Of a stretch of DNA of 64,000 nucleotides, positions 26,150 to 34,230 are shown piece by piece. This DNA is from Stenotrophomonas sp. SAU14A_NAIMI4_5 (GTDB taxonomy: Bacteria; Pseudomonadota; Gammaproteobacteria; Xanthomonadales; Xanthomonadaceae): assembly GCF_003086795.1 (NCBI RefSeq), contig NZ_CP026003.1, forward strand, positions 514,493 through 578,492. The letters run 5' to 3'. The notes below the pieces were generated by a model, which was given only the letters and a program-made list of their open reading frames with translations, did no database searches and had not been told where the DNA came from. A program made the position numbers and the translations under genes. The stretch's first letter is position 1. The number at the start of each line of letters is the position of its first letter.

Positions 26150-26788
26150 ATGCGTCGACAGGGACGGCTATCACTGAGCGGTAGACTTTGTTTGGCCGCC
26201 CTTCTGCTGAGCGCCTGCCAAGCGCAGACCGAGGCACCATGGGAGACTTCTGTACCCGCGGTCCAGCAAGATCGCGTTCCGATCGTAAGACCGCTGGCCT
26301 TGGTGCCGATGGCCGAGCCGCTGGTGGTCACGTTCCATCTGGATCCGCCGGGCAAGAGCGGAACATCTACCTTGCTTGTTGCGGTCCGTGTCAGCGGGGC
26401 TGATGGTGCCGTCTCGCGGGGTCTCGCATCTTCGATTCAGAATGCCGGCTTGCCTGCACGTGTCCTGCTCATTCGCGAGGGAGATGACGGTGGCGTTCCC
26501 GTCCCTCTGGTTCGGGTCGAGGAGCACCAAGACGGCTCCGGCACAACCCTGCCTGTCGCAGCCGATGGCCAGGTATCCCGCGTCTGGCTGGACGATGCGG
26601 ATGACTTGGCTCTGGAGCGTGTCGGCATGGATGAGCAATAACGCGACTACAGGCAACTGGCGCTTGCTTGGGTCGAAGACCTGCCGCCTGGGAGGTACCG
26701 CTTGAGTTTCCCGATACTCGACCCGAAACCGGACCTTTCCACGATCCCGGCGGAACTGCTGGTCGCGTATCACCACAAATCCAAGTAG
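26150..26788 (+). pseudogene. Lipoprotein gene (possible X-Tfi immunity protein) interrupted by an in-frame TAA
   Basis: The frame opens with a lipoprotein signal peptide (LCLAALLLSAC) and a beta-rich mature part, and stops at TAA 26639-26641 after 163 codons. The same frame then continues without a shift as RDYRQLALAWVEDLPPGRYR... to a TAG at 26786, giving 212 codons. The downstream piece reads like the natural C-terminus (PPGRYRLSFPILDP, AELLVAY). A single nonsense change is the simplest explanation. It could still yield a shortened lipoprotein. Its place after the effector and its lipobox fit an immunity protein, but the cognate toxin is not visible. Confidence 0.7.
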
Positions 26789-26836
26789 CGATCTTTCATG
26801 GAAGACAATACAGCTACCGTGCCAAGGAGACAGGAA

Positions 26837-27061
26837 ATGGAGTCTAAGAAGGCAGCGGGACCTGCGGCAGGCGAGCTCGCCGGGGGGGCAAGCCTCACGT
26901 TCAAGCGGAACGCTCTTGGCACAGCCGAGGTGTTTCGCACGCCGTACTCCGGTGGACTCGTATTCTGCAGCCGACGTCTGAAGGACGAGGTGCTCCAGAG
27001 AGGCATCGGCGGGTCAGGTAGTTCGCGAGGCCTGCGGTTCACTGATGGTGCAGATATCTAG
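26837..27061 (+). pseudogene. C-terminal fragment of an Imm11-like immunity gene
   Basis: From GGASLTFKRNALGTAEVFRT to the stop, the product matches the last 55 residues of the 22325 protein (GGARLAFDLKVVGAAHVFVT), including the closing RFTDGADI against RLIDASDI. The N-terminal two thirds are missing. An ATG at 26837 follows AAGGAG at good spacing, so a 74-residue protein could still be made. Confidence 0.7.
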
Positions 27062-27100
27062 TGGTGCTGGTTTGAAGAGGTACGCTTCGTTGCTTGGAGC

Positions 27101-27313
27101 GTGCAAAGTTCCGTGACTCCGAAGGTTCCAGAACGAGGCGATTTCGTCGAGTTGGGCGGAAGCTACGCGCCTGGATCGTTGGGTTCTGCGACTGATGGGC
27201 GAAATTTGCAGTTGTCCCGCGAACCTGGTCGCCGGATGAGGAGCAGGGTGTTGCCTGCTTCATGTGTGCTCAGCCGCGTTGGGTACTGCGGTTCTGGCTG
27301 GATGCCGGCATAG
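27101..27313 (+). pseudogene. Possible N-terminal fragment of another Imm11-like gene
   Basis: The first 20 or so residues (QSSVTPKVPERGDFVEL) resemble the N-terminus of the 21382 protein (PQSSDDLPRPGEFFQL). After that the similarity fades and the frame ends at 70 codons. It begins with GTG and has no clear ribosome site. The region 27314-27516 holds nothing else I can support. Confidence 0.35.
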
Positions 27314-27516
27314 GCGGGGTGAGGGGCAGGTGGGAAGGAGTGCTAGGCTTTGGGCAATCGCTGAATGTGTGAGCCAGTGAACATTCCTGCGTTCGTACAC
27401 AAGACGGGATTGGTGCGCCGAGCGAGGGAATCGTATAGTCATGCGGGCATTAGCAATGGAAATGCTGATGAACGAGCGGCCGTCGCACGTCCCTCATTCC
27501 GACACAGGAAAATGAA

Positions 27517-28032
27517 ATGCCCTTCTTATTCCAGGCCAAGCCCTACTCCTCCCTCGACCCAATAAGCGAAACGACAATTCCTCGTCCAAGAGTTGGGCCT
27601 ACTGTCCTGGCGAACGGTGTGCGTGGCACCGAGTACCAGTTTGCGATATATCGTGGAGACGTACGTGTCGGCGGTGTAGGTTTTGACGGGTGGGATGAAA
27701 CATCACAGGACAATGCCCAACCTGTACACGTTTTCTTCTTTGATCTCAGACAAGTGGCAGCCATCCGCGCCACGCTGTCCTGCAAGGAAGTGCTGGGCAA
27801 TGTCGATGACGATTTCACCTATCTCCAAGGACTCGCACAGGGCTTTGTGCTGTCATTTGCAGGCCGGACTGACAACAACGAATCGCTGCGCTACGTAGCG
27901 ATTACTTCAAGACAGGCACTGATCGAGTTGCAGGTCGTAGTGCCCGCAGACTTCCCGCTACGTCCAGACGGGACCCTTGTACTGGCGAACGTCGATGTCC
28001 CGCCATCCGGCGGGCAGGGCACTCGGTTATGA
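27517..28032 (+). CDS. Hypothetical protein, first of an overlapping pair
   Basis: A 171-residue soluble protein, predicted mainly beta (TEYQFAIYRGDVRVGGVGFDGW, PVHVFFFDLRQVAAIRATLS, LRYVAITSRQALIELQVVVP), with no signal peptide. I recognise no family. AGGAA lies upstream of the ATG. The next gene starts on its stop codon (ATGA), a toxin-immunity-like or operon arrangement. Position in the decayed part of the competition island suggests, but does not show, a role there. Confidence 0.6.
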   Translation: MPFLFQAKPYSSLDPISETTIPRPRVGPTVLANGVRGTEYQFAIYRGDVRVGGVGFDGWDETSQDNAQPVHVFFFDLRQVAAIRATLSCKEVLGNVDDDFTYLQGLAQGFVLSFAGRTDNNESLRYVAITSRQALIELQVVVPADFPLRPDGTLVLANVDVPPSGGQGTRL

Positions 28033-28457
28033 GCGCATTCGTGTTCGATGACTCTGTGAGGACGATGCTTGGCGCTGCTACCCCGGCAGGAACTTGAGAG
28101 GCGCTTTCGCCACAGCAGGTCGCTGAAATCATTGCCTACTTGAAATCGCCAGGATCCGGCACTTTCGCGAGTGTCACCTTCAAGCAGAATGTAACCAGCA
28201 GAATGCAGGCTCATCCGCCCTTTCTGCCGGAAGAAGCGGATTACCTCGAATTCTCGGGAAGGGGCCGTACTGGCATTTCCAACTTCAACAATGCAGAGGC
28301 CTATGCAAAGGACGTCAACGGAAAGACGGGGATAATTGGCGACACACCCTGGGGAAAGTTTTTTGATGGGCTGACGAAGGATCCGCCGGTCGCATTCAAA
28401 GATGGAGCGCCTTCGAAGCGAGTCTTCAGCGAGGTTCGAGTTGCGAACCGCCCTTGA
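28029..28457 (+). pseudogene. Second gene of the overlapping pair, interrupted by an in-frame TGA
   Basis: The ATG overlaps the previous stop. The frame reads MSAFVFDDSVRTMLGAATPAGT, meets TGA at 28095-28097, and continues unshifted as EALSPQQVAEIIAYLKSPGS... to the stop at 28455-28457, about 142 codons. The part after the TGA has no good start codon (only TTG at 28140), so the unit is best read as one gene with a nonsense mutation. No family recognised; GRGRTGISNFNNAEAYAKDV and TPWGKFFDGL are its most distinctive segments. Confidence 0.6.
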
Positions 28458-28584
28458 CCATCCAAGCACACGCATCAATGGCTATCCAATCAGGGCCTTC
28501 GGGCCCGACTTCGAATCTGCCCCGAGGTGCCAGCAAGTGCATGTCGAGCGCAGGAAATAGGGGTAATTGCATGAGCTGGGAGCG

Positions 28585-29142
28585 TCAGGGACCAAATCCC
28601 ACCGCCATGGCAACTACTTGATTGTTACGGCCATAGAAGCATATGGCCGAGCCGCCATCTGAGAAAGCACAGATTCGCTCAACCTTAAATTTGCCTATTG
28701 TCGTCTGCGAAGTCTCGATCTGGCCATATCGCCTTGCCGGGCCGAGAGTCTGTGAAAATGGATCTCCAATTCTTACGCCCTTGAGACTCAGATTGCCAAG
28801 ATTTTCAGCCTTTTTAGGTGCGCGCGCCGCCTCGGCAATGGAAGAAACTCTAATATCGTCCACCGTCCGGAATCTTGATGCGACATCAGGATTGGAGGTG
28901 ATAGTCACCTCCAATCCTGTCACTTCGTCTCTATATCGACGCCGTATCAGTCCCTCCTCATCCAAGTGCTTTTCGCCCTCGCCATAACGACGTAACAGAT
29001 CGACCTCTTGATAAACATGAGGGACGTACGCGCCATCATGAAAAACCTTAGATACATAATCAATCCCAGGCGACTGTCCGCTCGAACTGGCAGCAGCGAC
29101 CATGCTGATAGCAATGGCCGCTAATTTTTCCATGATCTTCAT
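28585..29142 (-). CDS. Exported protein, candidate immunity protein for the RHS toxin
   Basis: A 185-residue protein with a short Sec-type signal peptide (MKIMEKLAAIAISMVAAASS). The mature part is of mixed structure, with two Cys near the C-terminus (ERICAFSDGGSAICFYGRN) that could form a disulfide. It begins 14 bases after the stop of the RHS gene on the same strand, the standard place for the immunity gene. A periplasmic location fits a toxin domain of the YkuD fold acting on peptidoglycan. No family recognised, so the immunity role rests on position and export signal. GC is lower than in core genes. Confidence 0.65.
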   Translation of the reverse strand: MKIMEKLAAIAISMVAAASSSGQSPGIDYVSKVFHDGAYVPHVYQEVDLLRRYGEGEKHLDEEGLIRRRYRDEVTGLEVTITSNPDVASRFRTVDDIRVSSIAEAARAPKKAENLGNLSLKGVRIGDPFSQTLGPARRYGQIETSQTTIGKFKVERICAFSDGGSAICFYGRNNQVVAMAVGFGP

Positions 29143-29156
29143 ATGTATATTATTTT

Positions 29157-32100
29157 CTAGAAAAAAGGGATGATCAATGGTCGTTCGTAATTCAGTCGCT
29201 GATATGGTATCGACTTCGAGGGCTCACGGTCCTTCGCCTCACGAACCATATCAACCAATTCCTGGATATCTTCGTTCTGCATTCGAGTGCAGCCTACTGC
29301 GGGAGTCCACCCCTGCCTAGGCGCCAAGGGATCTTTGAGCCGGGAACCACCTCCATGCAGCCATCTCCCACGAGCGTCATCTGTTTTCAGAATGTCGTTT
29401 GGCCCATACGCACGGCTGTTCATCTTGTAGGGACCGCGGACTGGATAGACGTTGGCCGACTGGTAAGGACCTGCGGCGCCAGGCAAAGCATTGCCGGCAA
29501 CAGTACTAAGAGAAGGCCATGATTTGACGACGTTGCCGTTACTGTCAAAATAGACAGTGATTCCGAGATTTTGATACGTCACGATTGAGTCCAAGCCCAA
29601 AGGATCAACCTGAATCAGTGGACGTCCTTCTACATATCCGTAAGTACTGATCCCTCCCATCAACCCAATCGGATCACTCTGCGAAAACCGCCCTACCGCC
29701 GGGTCATACTCCCGCTGGTAGTTGTAGAACATCCCACTTGCATCCGTCGCCTGCTGGCCCGGGAAGCGCAACGCCAATTCGAACGCCACACCATCCCCAT
29801 CGGGATCATTGGCCGGCGCTTGATCGCCGAACACCTCGCTCTTGTTGCTCCACTCCCAGATTGCAACATCCCGCACCGGATCGATCACCACGCGCGGCGT
29901 ACCCAGGTGATCGGGCTGGATGTAAGCAAGCTCAGGCACGCCAGCTGCCACCACATTGATCAGCGCCACCGGGTAGTTGTCTAGCCAGATCGCCTGCTGC
30001 TGGGCTTGACCCGCTGCCGAGTAGTTGCCCAGCCATTGCCCGGCTTCGTCGTAGACCGTGATCTGGGCATTTCCGCCTTCAGGGGCACGCAGTACCCGCT
30101 CGCCCCGGTGGTTGTAGCCGTAGCGCTCAGCCACCGCCCCGCCCAACTTGACCGCACTCATGCGATTGGCGTTGTTGTAGGTGAACGCTTTGCTACCAAT
30201 GCTGGTTGTGTTGCCTGCAGCATCGTAGCCACGCGCTTCGCCGCCCACCGCCACCAGATGATGGCTGTCAGCCGGGTAACTGTAGGTCGAAGTACCCGCT
30301 GACGTGGTCAGCGAGGTGCGATTGCCCGTGGCGTCATAGCCATAGGTTTCAATCGGCGTGCCCGTCGTACCGTCCTGGGTCTGGGTCAGGCGACCCAGCG
30401 TGTCATAGGCGTACTTCGCAAGCACGGCTGAACCGGTGCCGTTCTTCAACTCGGTGATCGAGCCCACCGCGTCATAGCCAAAGCCCAGGGACAGGCCGCC
30501 GGTAGCCGGGTCGTGCACGGCCTGAGGGCGGTAGTCCAGATCCAGCGGGCGCTGCAGCTGCCGGCCGTTGCCGTAGGTCCAGCCGGTGGCCGGGCCGAAT
30601 GCCGCATAGGTCACGTCGTTGACCACGACCTGTCGCGCCTGCCCCGGCCGGGTCAGGCCGATCTGGCTGATGCGGCCCAGCGTGTCGCGCACGTAGTCCG
30701 CCACGCTGCCATCCGGATAAGTCAGCGATGCGAGGCGACCGGACTTGTTGTAGGTGTAGCGCAGGGTGCTGCTGACGCCGTTCACGGTCTGCACCTTGCG
30801 GGTGATCTGCCCGAAGCGGTCATGGCAGTACTGAGTGCTGCCATTGGCATGCAGCACCTGACCCAGGCGCCCCTTGGCGAAGCGCTCGTTGGCGGCACAG
30901 GCAGCCGGGGCCACGTCGTAGCTGTAGCCGATATCCAGATTGGGGTCCGGGTAAGCCACGCCCACCAGACGATTGAGCGCGTCATAGCTGTAGGTGGCGG
31001 TAATGCCACGCGCATCGGTGCGCGTCTTGCGGTTGCCCGCCGCGTCCACGGTAAAGCTGCTGGTGCCGCTGTCCGGGCTCACCTGCCCGGTCAGGTCACC
31101 AAAGCCGTTGTAGGCATAGGTGGTGTGCAGGCCCTTCGGGTCAGTCACCTGGGTCACCTGGTCCAAGGCGTTGTACTGGCTGCCGATCTCCGCCTCCACG
31201 CCACCGACATCCTGTAGGGTCTGCGCCAGACGGTTCAACGGGTCGTACTGCTGGCGGGTCACGCGCTGCAGGGCGTCGGTGACCGTCTGCGGATTGCCGT
31301 TGGCATCGTAGGTAAAGCCGGTGGCGTGGCCGCTGGCATCCTTCAAGGCGGTCAGCTGGCCCAGGGTGTTGTAGGTCCGCGCCAGTGTGCGCCGCAGCGT
31401 GCCGCCCGCATCCACGGTGTTTTCGCCGAGGCGATTGCCGGCGTTGTCCAGCGTGTAATGGATCGTGTTGCCGGCACTGTCACCGACGTCGGTCAGCCGC
31501 TGCGCGGCGTCGTAGACATAGGTCACGCTGCTGCCATCTGGCTCGGTGATCTGCTGCACCTGGCCGGTGGGCCAATAGTTGATCTGTGTGACACGATCCT
31601 CCGCCGTGGTGGTGCCACGCACGGTGACCGAGGTTGGCCAGCCGCGGGCATGGTAGGTGTAGTCGGTGACCACACCATTGGCATCCTTCACTGACAGCGG
31701 CCGCCCGTAGGTGTCGTAGGCCAGCGTCTCCACCGTCTGCCCGAGTGCATTGGTGACGCTGCGCACGTCGCCCTTGCGATGGGTGCAGGCACCATTGGTC
31801 GCGCATCCGGCGTCGTCTCCGGCGTAGTAGGCGTACGTGGCGGTGTCGGCCACGTCGGTGCGGGGGCCGTCCACACGCTTCAACAGGCCCTCCACCGGGC
31901 AGTCGCCCGCGGCGGCTACATCCGCAGCGTCGCAGTAGCTGTAGAGGGTTGTGCGCGCTTGGCCGGTAGCCGTGTCGGTTACGGTGGTAGCGGTGGGCTG
32001 GCGGCGGGCGTTATAGGTCGTGCCGACGTTGCGGTTGCCTACCTGGGTGGCCAGCACCACGTTGGTCTGCACATCGCGCGTGATCCGCGTCGTGCGCTGT

Positions 32101-33836
32101 TCAGGCGTACCGACGGCTTCGTTCATCGTGTGGATGCTCACCGGGCGGCCACTCGCCGGCTCGGTGGTTTCGGCATAGGTGTGCTTGGTCTGGACGCCGC
32201 GCTGGTCGGTGTAGGTGTCGAGACGGCGACGGAAATCAATGCTCTGGTCGTAGTACGTGCGGCTTACCGCACCCTGGGAATCGCTCACACCTGCCACCTT
32301 GCGCGGCGGTTCCGTGGCGCCACCCGGTGTCAGGGTGTAGTCGGTCTGGCGACCGAGTGCGTCGGTCACCACCGCACCACCTGCGGGGCTGTAGGCGAGG
32401 GTTACGCCATCGGCTCCGCCTGCGTGTTGGCTGGAGATGACGCGACCGATCGAATCGTAGATGAAGGTGCTGTAGCGTCGGCCATCCTCAGCGGTGATGC
32501 CGGTCAGGTGCTGGGGGAAACTGCTGTTTTCGTAGTGGTACGTCCGCACACCTCCTCCCGCGTACGTCACCGTGGCCACCTGGTTCTGCGGGGTATAGGT
32601 GTATGTGGTGAGCGGCACGCCTTCCACCAGCACCGCGCTGATCAACGCATCGTAGTCGTTCGATGCGTAGACAAACTCCAGCCTGCGGCCACTGCTGTGC
32701 ACAACGGCCGCGATGCGATCGCTGTCGTCGTAGAGATAGGTCAGCGAGGTGCCGTCCACGAATCGTTTCGCGGTCAGGCGGCCGTTTGCACCAAAGGTGG
32801 AGATCGCGTCGGCCGAGTACAGGGTCCAGTTGCCGTTCTGGACAAGACGATCACCGCTGCCATCAGCAGCTTCGAATGCCTGCCCCACTCGCTTGAAGGG
32901 ACGCTGGTAGCCTGTGCCTTCGATAAGGCCGACGTTGTCGTTGCCATCCAACGCCAACTGCACATCCAATGAGTGCGTCCAGCCGTGGCCAAAACCCCCG
33001 ATGCTGGTGGATACGCCGGAGTGATAGTGACGTGTCAGATTGATCCAGCCAAGGTCGAAGTCTTCGGCGATTTCATACTTTTCGCCGGTTTTCACATCGC
33101 AGGGGTTGCCGACACTTCCATCGCACCTTGCACGGCCGCCGCCTTGGCCGCACAGACCGCCACCGCCACTGGCATCGCATTCCACTGTCTTGGAAGTGAT
33201 GGTGGCGACGAAGTCTTCGTTGACACACGCTTCGTACTTGTCGGACCACCCGGTTGCTTCAACGGGACAGTTGAGGCGGCGCATGCGAGAGATCGCAATC
33301 TCGCTTTCGAATGCCTCACAGGGATAGTCGATGTTGTCTCCGTACATGACGGTTGACCGGTAGTGCCGCAACTCGACGCGACCCTCCATCCCTGGATAGA
33401 TCTCCTGCCAGGCCCCCAGAGGTGTCAACGCTCTTCCAGGGCAGGAAGGGTTCTGATCGTACTGCAGGAAATCAGCGATCAACTCCGCTTCAGTCTCAAA
33501 GCGCACGTTGTAAGTCCACTCGGGATCAGTAGGCTCGCTCATCCCTATCCAATAGGTGATGGCCACACTTCCGCCAAAGGCAACAGACTTCGACTTGATC
33601 GTCTTTACGTTCGCCCAAACATGTTGGTATTCAGCAGGCACACCAGGCGGCACAGGCAGCGTCTTGAAGGCCTCAACTGCCTCCTGCTGTGTACTGAATT
33701 CCGAGGCATTGCCGGCAGGCTGGGAAATGCGCCAGGTAATTTTACTTTCCTGGCCCTGCGCCGCCAGCGGAGCCATGCAGCTGAGCATCAGCATTGCCAC
33801 TGCGGCACGCGATAGCGTCTTGAGTCGATTCAACAT
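29157..33836 (-). CDS. Secreted RHS-repeat polymorphic toxin with C-terminal YkuD-like (L,D-transpeptidase fold) domain
   Basis: A 1559-residue protein. Residues 1-28 are a Sec signal peptide; a unique region follows, then a DUF6531-type segment (CDVKTGEKYEIAEDFDLGWI), a long run of YD/RHS repeats (YDxxGR, YDALNRL) forming the toxin-enclosing shell, and the RHS core end YNYQREYDPAVGRFSQSDPIGL and DPLGLD near 1416. The last 143 residues are the variable toxin: RWLHGGGS (His about 1494) and TPAVGCTRMQNEDI (Cys about 1516) match the catalytic His and Cys of YkuD L,D-transpeptidases and related carboxypeptidases. No PAAR or VgrG is present, so export by Sec and surface or outer-membrane display is likelier than type VI secretion. 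The repeats make it GC-rich; the toxin end is less so. Confidence 0.9.
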   Translation of the reverse strand: MLNRLKTLSRAAVAMLMLSCMAPLAAQGQESKITWRISQPAGNASEFSTQQEAVEAFKTLPVPPGVPAEYQHVWANVKTIKSKSVAFGGSVAITYWIGMSEPTDPEWTYNVRFETEAELIADFLQYDQNPSCPGRALTPLGAWQEIYPGMEGRVELRHYRSTVMYGDNIDYPCEAFESEIAISRMRRLNCPVEATGWSDKYEACVNEDFVATITSKTVECDASGGGGLCGQGGGRARCDGSVGNPCDVKTGEKYEIAEDFDLGWINLTRHYHSGVSTSIGGFGHGWTHSLDVQLALDGNDNVGLIEGTGYQRPFKRVGQAFEAADGSGDRLVQNGNWTLYSADAISTFGANGRLTAKRFVDGTSLTYLYDDSDRIAAVVHSSGRRLEFVYASNDYDALISAVLVEGVPLTTYTYTPQNQVATVTYAGGGVRTYHYENSSFPQHLTGITAEDGRRYSTFIYDSIGRVISSQHAGGADGVTLAYSPAGGAVVTDALGRQTDYTLTPGGATEPPRKVAGVSDSQGAVSRTYYDQSIDFRRRLDTYTDQRGVQTKHTYAETTEPASGRPVSIHTMNEAVGTPEQRTTRITRDVQTNVVLATQVGNRNVGTTYNARRQPTATTVTDTATGQARTTLYSYCDAADVAAAGDCPVEGLLKRVDGPRTDVADTATYAYYAGDDAGCATNGACTHRKGDVRSVTNALGQTVETLAYDTYGRPLSVKDANGVVTDYTYHARGWPTSVTVRGTTTAEDRVTQINYWPTGQVQQITEPDGSSVTYVYDAAQRLTDVGDSAGNTIHYTLDNAGNRLGENTVDAGGTLRRTLARTYNTLGQLTALKDASGHATGFTYDANGNPQTVTDALQRVTRQQYDPLNRLAQTLQDVGGVEAEIGSQYNALDQVTQVTDPKGLHTTYAYNGFGDLTGQVSPDSGTSSFTVDAAGNRKTRTDARGITATYSYDALNRLVGVAYPDPNLDIGYSYDVAPAACAANERFAKGRLGQVLHANGSTQYCHDRFGQITRKVQTVNGVSSTLRYTYNKSGRLASLTYPDGSVADYVRDTLGRISQIGLTRPGQARQVVVNDVTYAAFGPATGWTYGNGRQLQRPLDLDYRPQAVHDPATGGLSLGFGYDAVGSITELKNGTGSAVLAKYAYDTLGRLTQTQDGTTGTPIETYGYDATGNRTSLTTSAGTSTYSYPADSHHLVAVGGEARGYDAAGNTTSIGSKAFTYNNANRMSAVKLGGAVAERYGYNHRGERVLRAPEGGNAQITVYDEAGQWLGNYSAAGQAQQQAIWLDNYPVALINVVAAGVPELAYIQPDHLGTPRVVIDPVRDVAIWEWSNKSEVFGDQAPANDPDGDGVAFELALRFPGQQATDASGMFYNYQREYDPAVGRFSQSDPIGLMGGISTYGYVEGRPLIQVDPLGLDSIVTYQNLGITVYFDSNGNVVKSWPSLSTVAGNALPGAAGPYQSANVYPVRGPYKMNSRAYGPNDILKTDDARGRWLHGGGSRLKDPLAPRQGWTPAVGCTRMQNEDIQELVDMVREAKDREPSKSIPYQRLNYERPLIIPFF

Positions 33837-34230
33837 CCCTGTTTTCCCTCACCGGTCGAACGCAGCGTCGGCGGGGACGAGAACGTGGGCACCACGTCAT
33901 CTTCCGGATCGTCCCTGAGCCGATGTTCGGTGGAGCTGAACGGGGTCTTTATCTCTCAGATGCTGTGGGGTTGCAAGTCGGAGCTGTCTGATTTCGGACG
34001 ATTCCTAATGACGCGCTTGCCGAGGGGCTGGCGACATCGCCCTCACAGGGGCGGCCATACATGGATCGGAACGGCAGGTGTGGGAAGGAAGGATGCAGGG
34101 GCTGGGGTGGGGGTGGCCATACGGCGCTGGTTCGGGCCACCCCACATGGTAAACAGCAAAGACCACCCTGCGAGGAGGCGACGGCAGGCAGAACGCAGGG
34201 TGGCCATAGCCGTTGATCAGACGGAGCGCT
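33837..34230. other. Intergenic stretch with a hairpin, no gene
   Basis: Nearly 400 bases between the RHS start and the dehydrogenase stop. It contains GGGTGGCC/GGCCACCC pairing at about 34112-34143 and ends in the sequence duplicated at 25612. The side next to 33837 should carry the RHS promoter. No coding frame is convincing. Confidence 0.5.

Noticed and set aside
26639..28097. Stop-codon recoding in the island
   Set aside because: One interruption is TAA and the other TGA, no recoding element or special tRNA is seen, and neighbouring genes are fragments; simple decay fits better.
29157..33836. Type VI secretion RHS effector
   Set aside because: The protein starts with a Sec signal peptide and lacks PAAR, and no VgrG or adaptor gene is nearby.
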